DNA of 64,000 bases, taken from assembly GCA_024741835.1 (NCBI GenBank), contig JAENRP010000038.1, positions 162,549 through 226,548 of the forward strand. The letters are read 5' to 3'. A program made the translations under genes and the position numbers. Of this stretch, positions 49,161-60,365 are shown one piece after another (the first letter of the stretch is position 1; the number at the start of each line of letters is the position of its first letter). The notes under the pieces were generated by a model. It saw nothing but the letters and a program-made list of their open reading frames with translations. It made no database searches and had not been told where the DNA came from. The stretch comes from Diplocarpon mali. Its lineage: Eukaryota; Ascomycota; Leotiomycetes; Helotiales; Drepanopezizaceae.

Positions 49161-51229
49161 TATAAAAGATAGGGAGTATAAATAAGAGAGTTTAATAGGG
49201 TATAAGAATTAAAAGGGTATATAAGCTGTAATAGGTTTATTATATATATATTAAGGAAATTGGACTTTTTTATTTATTATTTAAAGAAAGTAATAGGAAT
49301 ATTGTAATTAAAGGCCAATATTAAGAATGTAAAATAAGTTAAAGCAGGTAAGAATTTAAGGTGATCTTAAAAGATCTATATCTTAAATAATAAAGGAGGC
49401 AACCTTGCTGAAAATGTAAAAATAAGGATTAAAGGAAGGTAAGATAATTAATAGGCTAAGAAATCGTTTAGTATTCCCGCTTACATTCTTTAGATATTTT
49501 AAGAATAATGATTTAGAGTTGCGATTAGTTAGGTATTTTAATATTCTTTACTTATAGGACTGGCTTATAAGTTAAATTGGAAAAATCTTAGTCTTTATCT
49601 AAAGGTTTAAAATTGCTTATATTGCTATTAGTTCTTATAGAAGATTCGGAGGTTATATCAATTTCTAATTCGTCTTTTAAAGGGAATAAGGTCTGGTCGC
49701 GTTAATAAAAGCGCTTTAGTTAGTTAGCTACAAAGGTTCCTTTAATATCGACTCTATTAAGTTCCTAAAGAGAATAGTATCCTTTTTCTTTCTATTTAAA
49801 CTTAACCTTAAATGGACTAAGCTATTAATAGTTAAGTTTAGTATCTACAGATATATTAATACTTCTTATAATATTATAGACTAGGATAAGATCATCTTTT
49901 TAAATAAGGTGCGTTTTAAGTACTTTAGAAGTAGCCTACGCTTTCTTAGCTTTTTCCTAATATTATTTCTTTTATAAAATGATTTCTTTTATATCTATAT
50001 CTTAAAGCTTAAGTTATTAGCATCTTATTATAAGTAAATCGGAATAGTTCCGAATTTGACTATAATTAAACAATCTTTAAATAGGCTATTAGGATTTAAA
50101 AGGGAGCTATGCCTCTCTACTATAGATAAGGAAGAATAATATAACTCTAATTAGTTTATAAATTATCGTTCGATAAGTAAAGAGTATTTTATAAAAGCGT
50201 TTTATCTAATCCTTAAATCCTTTATAAGTAACTTTAGATAGACTATTAAGAATATTATAGTATCCTTATTCTACTATTCTATTAGCTTTTGAGTTATATA
50301 TTAAGATTTAAACCCGTTTAATGCTATATTTTTATAAGAAAGCTTCAACTACTCCTTTGTTTTTAAGGCCTTTATTAATAGTTAATCTACTAAAAAGTCT
50401 ATAGCAATAGACTATATCTTCCTAAAGGAACTTTGCAATAGATTTAAAGTTAGCAGATCTTAAAGGTCGTCCTTTAGGCCATTTTAATAGGTCTTCCTTT
50501 ATTAAAATAAAATATATTATCCTATTCTCGATAGTTAGTACTTATATAATATTAAGGCTGACTTTATAGAAAAGGCCTAATGGCTAGGTTAAGAATAAGG
50601 GATTTTCCTTATAACTAGGTTTTCATTTCTAATAAGGGATGCAACTCTTTATAAAAGCTTTGCAGTCTTTAAAAGAGCCTTTTTAAAAGAATTTTCTTAA
50701 GAGTTAATAGTAAGTGGACTTAGCTCCTTAGTGGCCAGTTTCCTTATAAATATCCTAAATAGCCTTAGCCTTTAGTTTTTCGTTATCTAAGCAAAGTTGT
50801 ATAAGGAATAAGTTATCGCTCCTTTTAAATAATTATCTTTCTTATACTAGATAAATCAGAGCTTTAGCTTTGAATTTCTGAAAATCCTTAAGAGCAACTA
50901 TCTTTAATCGTTTAAGTATAATTAAAAACTTTGCGATTTCTTTAAAGTTACTTAAGTAATTAAGTAATAAAATTCTCTTATTTAATTCGCAGGCTAGGCT
51001 TGCAAGTCGAGTCCCTTTGAGGCAATATATTAATAGATAACCAACTTCGTTTTCTACCTACTTATTAATATCTGTTTCATCTTCTTTAATCAAATTAAAG
51101 GGGTAGGGCTGAGTTCTTCTTAAAAGGCCGTTTGCAATAGTGTTTTTCGTTCTTAGAATATATTTGACTTTAAAGTCCATTAGTCTTATTTAAGCAATCT
51201 ATTTTATTAGTAAGGCTTTAGGTAGGTCG

Positions 51230-51970
51230 CTTATAGCTTTATTTAATTGTTCTATTAATACTTTAGCATTAGTTTTAAAGATAAAGTAAGTGCTATAAAG
51301 GTCGCTTCTTATCTTTTTTATTGCTTTTAAGGCTCTTTTGCATTTTTATTTAATAGTATTATACTTTATTTCTACTAGATTCTAAAGACTACTTTTAAAG
51401 TGAGCTAGATGTCTTTTCTATTAGCTATTAGCTTATTAAAGGATAGCACCCTATTTAATTAAGCTTGCGTTAATTATTAGTATTATTGGCCTAGCGTCAA
51501 CTTTATAGTCTATTTTAATTAGATATAGCGCTTTAAGTAACGCTTACTTCAGTTGTTTTATAGCCTCTATTTGAGGTTCCTCCTATTGAAACTCAGCCCT
51601 TTTCTAAAATAAGGCGTAAATAGGCGCTGCCTTTTTAGCAAAATCCTTAATCTAAATACAATAGTATACTATAATGCTAATAAACGCGCGAGCTTTTGCT
51701 ATATTATCATACCTCTTCCATTTATCGATTTTGAGTACTTTAGCCCTTTAAGGACTTCGGCTATTAGAATTAGTAATAAAACTAATAATTTCCATTAATA
51801 GAAGATAGTATTATAACTTTAGATTAACTATTGCTTTTACCCTTTCGAATCGTATAAGCACCTAGTCTAAGTTTTAAATATATTCTATTATAAATCGTTA
51901 TATACTAGGAAGAACTTCTTTATAGTTATAGAATGATCTTGATCCTTTTACTCTTATATCATTTATATAA
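51230..51970 (-). pseudogene. gypsy-3 reverse transcriptase / RNase H remnant
   Basis: The minus strand reads SYINDIRVKGSRSFYN at the RT active site (catalytic Asp changed to Asn at 51958-51969). Further left it reads VEIKYNTIK, CKRALKAIKKIRSDLY and TNAKVLIEQLNKA, an RNase H of a different gypsy lineage from gypsy-1 and gypsy-2 (RVKG-type RT). Confidence 0.82.
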
Positions 51971-54900
51971 GAGAGCGCAATATTAGGTATATAATCTATT
52001 AGTATCTTATAGATTACTTAAACAAATTAAGCGATCGAATTTATAGCTCTTTAAGGTAATCTTATTATCTAAAGTAGCTTAAGAGGGGTTTGAATTACTA
52101 TTATATCTTTCGATTTAATATTAAGAATGAATTAGTTATATCTAAAGAAGAAGTTAATAAGAGAGCTATAGGTTAATCTTATAAATTCATTTAAGAACTT
52201 ATCTATATTCGAAGGAACGTTGGCGTCCTTAATAATTACTCGGTTTATCTCTACTACTACTATTATTAATTTGTAAGTTCCCTTCTCTTTCTTAGCAATT
52301 AAGAACCATTTATTCTTATAAGGGCTATTATAGAACTTGAGAACTCCTTACTTTAGCCTATCCTTTAATATTTCGATTACCTTTTCTTAAAGAGCTTTAA
52401 GGACCTTAAATGTTTTCTCTTACTAGGCTTTATAAGGTATTATCTTAATCTTAATATAAGGTATGACCTCTTCTTAAATCTGGCCAAGTTCTATTTAATT
52501 AAAAGCTAAGGCGTCCTTTCGATTTATTAAGGTTTTATAAAGTAGTTTGCATTCTTATTCTATTAAGTTATCTCTAATTTTTAGTATATTGAAATATTCT
52601 TTTATTAGCTAATATCTGATAGGTTTATTAGAAAATCTACTTATAATAAACTTATCGAATTTGCCACCTAGCTTTAGAGGTCGAAGCTTCTTATCTTATT
52701 TAAACCAATCGTCTAGTCCTTTAGGCTTTAAGCTATTAGAGATTCCCTAATCCACCGGTTGTACTTTATTAGCCTTGCTTTTATATATAGTTTAAATATT
52801 AGCTAGTACTATACTTCTTTGCTTCTTTCCTTTTTTATCAAATCCTATAAAACGGTCCGAATTTTCCTTTTTAAAAACAAATAAAAGATTTTCTAAGTTA
52901 TTAATTTGAAATGCGTAAATAGAAATATTATTAGTAATTTTATTGTTTTTCACTTATAGGTCTGGCTTATAAATAGTTTTTAGGTTTTTTAAAATGATTA
53001 GTGAATTATCGAAATTTATAAAACGAACTCTCTTTTCTACCTTATTTTTCTTTTTTCTTAATTATTAAGCCGATAAAACGCCGATTATACCATTTTTTAA
53101 AATTCTAGATTTGACTCTTAGTCTGGGACTATAAGTTAAATCGCTATTATTCAAAATCGGCAAACTCACCTTTCTTTCGCTATAACTCCTCGCTAGGTAC
53201 CTTCCTTTACTAGTATTAAGCTTAGCCCTTATGCTAGCTAATTGTTTTTTAAAACCTTATTTTAAAATTCGGCTATATCTTTTGTAATAACTATTTATCT
53301 TTTTAAAGATCGATCTATATTCTAAAGGCTAGCTTTTATAAGCCTATCTTTAAGATAGTTAAATATTAGCTAAGATTTTAAAATAAAGGGCATTTTTAAA
53401 AGAATATTATTTAAGGAATTCTTTATTATTAGAAAGTTAGTATAATTAATAATTCCTTCGACTCTAACCTTTACGTTTTTCACTTATCTATTAAAATTGT
53501 ATTTCAATTTAAAGATAGTCGAATAAATAAGAAGTCGATTGCTAATGATTATTAATCGAGCTATTTCTGCCACTTTTCTAATTATTATATTAACTTTTAA
53601 ATCATAATCGATCAAAGCCTTTGCTTTAACTAATTCTTTTATAGAATAAATAATAATAGGGCTTTTTATTGCAACTGCTAAACAATTTCAATTGATATTC
53701 TAAGATATTAAAGCTATTGCTATAATATTATAGTACCTTTGGGTTCTTTTATCTTTTGTAATCTAAAGATATTTAATTAAGGCTAGGTGCTTCTTAGAGT
53801 TCTTTTGTATTATAATTTCCATTTCCTTATTATTATTTAAATCTTTAAAAGCAACTGGGATATACTTTCTTAGTACTTTATTAAAGCGTCTAATTAAATT
53901 AAATAGGTCTTTGAATATAAGGTTAATTTGCTAAGCTATAACATTCTCTATAGCTTTCTTTATTGTAGTTGAACTAGCGTATTTATCGACGAATTTCTCC
54001 TATTTTAATATCTATCTCTTTTACTTAAGGTCAAGGGTTTGTGTAATAACTTTAACTTTTTAATTTTTAAGCTTAAAGCTATCTTTATCTATTATATCTT
54101 TAATCAATTCGTCTACTATATCGGCTTTATCTTCGTCTACTGCGGTTCTAGACTATTAAGTGTCTTTTAGCATTTGGACTTTATATTAAGATTCCTGAGT
54201 TGCACGCGTTGATTTCTGGACTTTGGCTGGTTTTATTAGTATTAGTAGAGTAGAAGATCTAGAAGGATGCTAAGAATTCTAAGGGTTCTTAAATACAGAA
54301 GTAGTATTAATATTAGTTGAAATATTATTATTAACCTATCTTAAGATAGAGATGCCTTTAACTTCTATAGCTGTTTGATCAAAAGCTAGGTCCTTAAGAA
54401 CTCCCTTAGGTAGATTGCTAGTTGGACCTATATATATATAAGTTAGAATTTTAGCGTTTATATTTATAATACGCTATCGTTCGACCAAATTCTTGTCCTA
54501 TTTTGTACTATATATTATCGTTTGAATAGTCTATAACTATAAGCGATTCTAGTGCTTTTTAATAGGAATAGCTTCTAGCCTAGGATCCCTAATGCAAAGC
54601 ATCCTATACTTATTAATATATATGACTTTAATATTAATAAAACAAAGGAAAAGAGGGCAATTGTTATAATACTTATATAAAGTGTAGTTAGGTTCTTTAT
54701 TATTGCAAAAGTTGCAAGTTAGTTGTCTTCTATTGCTATTCCCTTAGTACCTTATAGCATTAATATTAATAAAGTGCTAATTAGGATTAATTTCTCCTTT
54801 TTTAATTAACTATTGAGTTCTTATATTAGCAGGTTATTCCAAATAATAAGAAGCAGGAGTCTGGTAATAGGAATTATTATATTAGCTTATAGTGGCCGAG

Positions 54901-56736
54901 TTTTGCCTATTACTAAATTAAGGAATATGCTATTTTTCCTATAAGAGATTATTAATCCTAGTTTCTAAGCTCTAGATTTAGAGTTCTATAAATTAGGTCT
55001 TAAGTTCCTTAATTCTAAGGTTGGATTTCACTCCTAGGTCGGGCTTATAAGTGAAAGATATGACTATTAGGTTCTTCTTTGCCTTCTTTATAACTTCTAA
55101 AGCCTTTAAGTATTCTTGGACCAAGCTCTTAAGGTCTTTAATATAAGAGGGAGTAGGGGCTTTTTCTTACTCTATAGCATTAATGGTTCTTTTATTAAGA
55201 TCTGATTTTAAAGTAAAGGCTGCGAATTCCTTAAATAAGGCAAAGGTTATAAGGTCTTGCTTATCGATCTTAAAATACTTGATAATCTTATTTTAAAGTC
55301 TAGTAGGTAATCTAAGTAAGAAAAGGCGGCCTCTTTTAACTTTATTAAGTATTTTCTAGTTAATTAAGATATTTGATATATAAGTAAAAGTCCGATAGTA
55401 GTTCTTAAGTTCCTTAGGAGTATAAGTAATTAGAATAAATTCCTTTAAGAAAGCTAGGGTATTACGAATCTGCTATCTATCAAATTTGCGAAATTCAGAT
55501 TTAAGGGCCTTAATAAGGAGTTCTTATAAATTATAAGTTTTCTATTCAGGGAGGGACTTGATAATATCCTTGCTTATATAATTATAGTAGTAAGGAAGTC
55601 GAGAAATTATATCCTCTTATATAATATTAAAATTGTAATAAGTTTTCTTATATTGCTTAAGGAAATTAGTGATATTAGCGCCTATAAAGTAAGGAGCGCT
55701 AAGGGAACTAAGAAGGGGAAAGTGACTAATAATAGCCTTAAATGCGGCTATTATCGTTTTATATTAACCGTTTAGGTTAATAGAATCTATAAGAGGCAAA
55801 GGGAAAGCTTTAATATTGCGAGATTGATTATTAAAAGGAGTACTTCGAAATTCAAAAGGGCTTAAAGAATATTTAGAATCTGAGTTAATCTTAAAGTAAT
55901 TAAGATAAGTTTGAAAAGATTTAAATAAAGAGTTAGTAAAAAGTTTAAAATTATTATTATTTTTAGTATTTTCTAATATTAATATTGAAAAAGTAGGTAA
56001 TAGTCTTAAGTTATTTAAAGACGTCTTTTTATCCTTTTACTTATAGGCTAGGCTTAGGAGTGGAATTCCGGATTCTATTAAAAGTTTAATCTAAGTTTGC
56101 TAAGAGATTCTAAGTAGGTGCTAAATAGCTAATAGGAGCGTTGTAACTAATTGCAATAAGATAAGGTTTATCTAATTAAGGACTAATTTCTAAGATAAGG
56201 TTTATATCTAAGATTCTTCTTAGCCTTTAAGCTAATTCCTATTAGTCCTTAGAATAAAGGGGTCTTTAAAGACGATTCTAAGGCAATTTTTAGAGTTCTA
56301 TTAAGCTAAGGCGGCTGAATTATCGGATTCGGATTTCTAAAGATTCTAAAAAGGCACTTCTAATTGGAGTTTACGCTTAATATTACTTAAGTACTTAAAA
56401 CTACTGCTATTTGAGATTGCTATTATAGGGTTCGCTAAACTTTTCATACTAGGAAGCTGAAAATTCCGAAAATCTTAAAGTTAAAGAAGAAAATAGGGGT
56501 TTTCAAAGCAAAGCTGAAAAGGGAAAATCTAAAGTTATTAATAGTTATTAAACGAAAATCGATAGTTCTAAGTAACTAGGCGATTAAGGATAAGGGTTTT
56601 AAAGTTGATTAAAATGCTATAAGTGTTTCGAAGATGTATTCTTCGAAAGGCTAGTCTCTTATCTGCGAATTAAGAGATCGATAAGGTTGTATAAGGACGG
56701 AAATCTTAAGAAATCGGTCCTTGCGTAGGTTACTAA

Positions 56737-56981
56737 TATAAAACTAAAGGGAGATAATATAAGAATAGGCCTAAGGGAAGACTTAAAAATAAGAGGAGGA
56801 AGTACTATAAGCGGGCTCTCTTAAATAAGATGTTAGGAATAAGTCTTAAGTATAAGGTATATTTAGTACTATAGCAATACGCGCTATCTCTATATATAGA
56901 AGATAGTCCTTTTATCCTCCTACTATCCTGCGTTGATTATATGATATATATCATAAGACCTATCTATCTCAGGTCTTTATA
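56737..56981 (-). repeat. gypsy-3 5' LTR (right)
   Basis: It is 245 bp, pairs with 41258-41502, and is more heavily mutated than the left copy at CpA sites. Confidence 0.93.
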
Positions 56982-57260
56982 ATAATTTTTTCGAATTAAA
57001 ATTAAAGGTAAAATTCCGTTTGCTAAATAAAGGAGGTAAGGGGTCGAAAAAACGAGCTAATCTTATATTCGAAGGTCGTTTTTTCAGCTTTCTCTAAAAA
57101 CTAGATCAGTAAGATCTAGGCGCTATATATAAGTTGCTTAAGGCAGTTTATAGTAGAAGTCGAGATCGAGAGATCAAGTTGCTTAAGGCAGTTCGAAATG
57201 ATGATTCTAAAGGGGGTTAATATTAAGCTTCTTAGCAGAGGTTAAGTAGATCTTTTCTTA

Positions 57261-57512
57261 TATTATAGCTAGCTTTAGAGCGTATAGTAGGGCGAGAATC
57301 GAACGCTAACTGTATTACCTTAAGAGGTATGCTATATAATTAAGAAGAAAAGATAAAGAAGAAGAGAGAGTCTCTAGTAGAGCTCCTTTAGAATAAGTAT
57401 AGGTGCTTCGCTAGCGTGTACGTGATCTAGCCACCTCGCTACCTTAGCGTGCACCTGACTTCGATACGTGATATAACCGTTCACGTGATATGCACGTAAT
57501 GCGGCCGTAATA
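57261..57512 (-). repeat. gypsy-2 5' LTR (right)
   Basis: It is 252 bp, starts TATTATAGCTAG and ends GCGGCCGTAATA, followed by the second AGTTG target copy. Confidence 0.93.
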
Positions 57513-59053
57513 AGTTGCCTAATAATAAAGGCAATATCTGGTCTTATATATACCATAGTATATATAATCGCTCTAATATCCTATTAGTACTTCTTTAGAT
57601 CTCCTTTCTACTTATTTTTATTAGCAGGCTCTAACTTATTATACTTTCCTTCGATTGGAGTATACTTTGGCTTAAAGTTAGGAGTATAAGTAGAGAGTCC
57701 TATTCGGTCTAGGATCTTCTTAATATATTGCTCTTAATCTAACTAGAGTTCTTAAGTAGAACAGTTCCTTATGACGCAGATGCTAAAGATCTTATAAATT
57801 CCCCTTAGATCCTTAGTATTAAAATGTTTCTAAATCGTTATAAAGAACCAATCTAATTAAGTGGTTGTTTTAATAGTTATAGTAATATTATCAATATATA
57901 GTAGTAACTTAATTCTACGCTTAATATAAGTAAATAGATAAGGGTTAGTTAGATTCTAAATGAATCCTATTTCTATTAAAGTAGAGCTATATAAGAGGTT
58001 CTAGTTATAGGCTAATTGTTTAAGCCTATAGATACTATAAAGTATATAAAGAGAGTGGCTAGCGCGTATAAGAATACTATTAGGTTAAGAGAGAAAAATC
58101 CGTTCCTTTATAATCGCTTTAGTAAATGCATTTTTAATATTATACTATTTGCATTTAAAGTCCTTAGCAGCTACTATTACTATAAATATGCAAAGGGTAT
58201 CTATACAAACTATTAGCGCGAATGTATTAAAGTAGTCTTTTCCATACTATTAAAAGAAGCCCTTAGCTATAAGTTTTGCCTTATAATATTCTAAGGTCTT
58301 ATCTATATATATCTTAATTATAAAGACCTACTTTATTAATACTAAGTTTATATCTTTTAGCATCAGTTCCTCTATCTATATACTATTTGCAATAAGAGAG
58401 CTTATCTCCTCTTAGATTGCCTTATTTTATACTACTCTATTCTCTAGGTTATTAACAGCTTTATTATACATCTTTAGAAAAGAGATTTTCATTATCTTCC
58501 TAGCAGCTAGGAACGCATTATCTTTATTAAAGCTCTATTGAAGTTCGAGCTTATAGATCTTATGCACTATTATAGCCTAAATACGCTTAAACTCTCATTT
58601 ATCTAAGGTATCTTCTAGTTTTAAGTCTCTATTCCTCTTTAAAGACGTAGGTTCGGCTATAGGTTCTATAGGCTTATTATCTAAGGAACCGCTTTCTAGT
58701 AGTAGAGGCTTATTATTACTTATACCTATTTTAGGAATATCCTTTACTATAGGTACTTTAATTAAAGGGATAATAATATTAAAGTTATTCTATACTTTAA
58801 GTAGTTTGCAAACAATAGGAATGGTCTATTCGGCCTTTAGGCGACTAGCAGGTCGTTGATCAGCAGGTGCGCTTAATATGCCTAAGCTAAGAGAAAGGGG
58901 TTATTAGTTCGGCTTAATAGTATTACTATCAAGTGGTATACCTTGCGAATCTTTAGGTATATAGAGCTTTAAGGACAGCTCCCTCCTATTTCAAGATTTA
59001 TCGAACTCAACTACTAAGGATATAATTACTCGCCCTAAATCTAGCGCGTATAC
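57513..59053 (-). mobile_element. copia A1, fragment 3 (reverse transcriptase region)
   Basis: The minus strand reads MVYIRPDIAFII (copia RT/RNase H junction block) near 57510-57556, and the RT active site LLLYIDNITITI with YIDN at 57887-57898. The sequence is colinear with copia A2 61000-62540. It ends where the second gypsy-3 copy begins. Confidence 0.88.
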
Positions 59054-59882
59054 TATAAAACAGAAGGGGAGACAACATAAGAATAGGCCTAAGGGAAGAC
59101 CCAAAAACAAGAGGAGGAAGCACCATAAGCGGGCTCTCTTAGACAAGATGTTAGGAACAAGTCCTAAGTATAGGGTATATTCAGTACTTATAGCAATACG
59201 CGCTGTCTCTATATACAGAAGATAGCCCTTTTATCCTCCTATTATCCTGCGCCGATTATATGATATATATTATAAGACCTATCTATCTTAGGTCTTTATA
59301 TATATCTTAAATAATAAAAGTAATAGCCCCTACTACTATTAGCAAAGAATATAAAATAATATAGGTCAAAGCAATAGTATATCAATTATTAGCAAACCCT
59401 AAGTGCGAGAAAACTAATATATTAAAAAGCCTAAACTAGGGCTATATTATTATTAAAAGTAAAAGGAAAAAAAGAAGAGTTTTTTTTTTTTTTTTTTTAN
59501 GTTTTTTTTTTTTTTTTTTAATATGCTTTTCACCTATAAGCCGGGCCTAGGAGTCAGAAAACGAAACTAGTAAAACAAATAAATAGGCTATAGAATTGTA
59601 AAAACAATTAAAATAGAACTAACTTAGGTATCAGTTTTCCTTAGTTCTCTTTAAGGGATAAGGAGAACTATTGCCAAATAATACTCTCTTTATAGAACGA
59701 CCACTTCTTCTTATAGCATTGCTATTAGTATCCGACGAGATAGGTCTCGGTATTGCAAGGGCTTTGGTAGTTCGGGCAGATACTAGTATGCTTTAGTAGC
59801 TTCTACTAATAGGAAGAGAGACTTATATAGTAGCGTTATCGTTATTATTATTATTATTATCCTTAAAGGAATTATTAATAAT
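59054..59882 (-). mobile_element. truncated second copy of gypsy-3 (3' LTR plus about 580 bp)
   Basis: The LTR (59054-59300, 247 bp with two single-base insertions) and the following internal sequence match 41258 to about 42060. Similarity stops at about 59882, where copia A2 starts. A 23-bp module (59532-59554) matches the one at 41710. The T-rich run includes an undetermined base (n) at 59500. Confidence 0.88.
59481..59519. other. poly-T run with an ambiguous base
   Basis: Two T runs of about 17-18 flank AnG, with the n at 59500. The corresponding run at about 41680 is shorter. Length and sequence here are unreliable. Confidence 0.9.
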
Positions 59883-60215
59883 TATTAAGCTTAAGTAAGT
59901 CGGCGCAGTAGGTATAGGAAACTTCTAGAGGTCGATAGTCGATATATTAGTAAGAGTTAAGGAAGGAAGGTTACCCCTTTCTTCCCTATAGCTATATATG
60001 TATTAATATCCTATTAATTAAGCAGTAGGGTTATATAATAATACATTAAAGTAATAGCTATATCACCTATCTTAATACCCCTACTTAGACCTTACTCCAA
60101 TTGACCTATAGTTAGGAAAATAATAACTATCCTTTTACGCTAATCCAACTCTTGAGTATCTTTTTAAATTAAAAATAATTAATTAATAATAACCTCTATT
60201 AAAATCATTAATCCT

Positions 60216-60365
60216 ATTCATAAGGCGGGATTAGGAGTCAAATTTCTTAAAAGATATTCCTTTATAAGACTATATGACTTAACTCGCAGTCTAGGCCTAA
60301 GAGTCGATTTAAAAACTTTCTTTTATAAGACTATATAACCTAACTTATAAGGCAGGCCTAAGAGT
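60216..60365. repeat. three 23-bp modules in copia A2
   Basis: Copies at 60216-60238, 60282-60304 and 60343-60365 correspond one to one to those at 27528, 27593 and 27654 in copia A1. Confidence 0.85.

Larger units (their letters stand above)
41710..56061. repeat. dispersed 23-bp quasi-palindromic modules inside gypsy-3 (14 copies)
   Basis: Copies start at about 41710, 42130, 42951, 44181, 44367, 46015, 46900, 48286, 49550, 50985, 52952, 53114, 55030 and 56039. Nearly all measure exactly 23 bp from the ACT/ACC start to the AGT end, with a centre near GGCTAGGCCTAGG; many show CG-to-TA decay. In the best copies the pairing arms extend outward: GATTGAC/GTCAATC around 42951, GATTTGACT/AGTTAAATC around 53114, TTTCACT/AGTGAAA around 55030. 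They occur in the accessory, pol and gag regions alike. Confidence 0.85.
41258..56981 (-). mobile_element. gypsy-3: unusually long (15.7 kb) Ty3/gypsy-type element
   Basis: It is inserted in gypsy-2, with two 245-bp LTRs and ATAA on both sides (41254-41257 and 56982-56985). It reads right to left. A Cys-rich gag-like motif (CNFCNNKEPNYTLYKYY, about 54655-54715), RT (YINDIRVKGS at about 51940-51970), RNase H (about 51230-51400, TFIFK-like block followed by TNAKVLIEQLN) and an integrase-like AIDFLVD near 50400 follow in the normal order. Left of the integrase, about 7 kb remain before the 3' LTR. They are filled by two paralogous accessory regions described separately. At least 14 copies of the 23-bp module are spread through the element. 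No clear polypurine tract was found next to the 3' LTR. Confidence 0.88.
34677..57512 (-). mobile_element. gypsy-2: Ty3/gypsy element interrupted by gypsy-3
   Basis: Two 252-bp LTRs (34677-34928 and 57261-57512) begin TATTA and end TAATA. They are flanked by the target duplication AGTTG (34672-34676 and 57513-57517) inside copia A1. Removing gypsy-3 leaves about 7.1 kb, a normal size. It reads right to left. A purine tract (AAAGGGGGGGGG on the minus strand) abuts the left LTR. From right to left: leader 56982-57260, gag with a zinc knuckle at 39318-39360, RT with YLND at 37503-37514, RNase H at about 36945-37015, and integrase at about 35925-35970 (GIPDSILLDRGA). Stops occur throughout. Confidence 0.92.
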
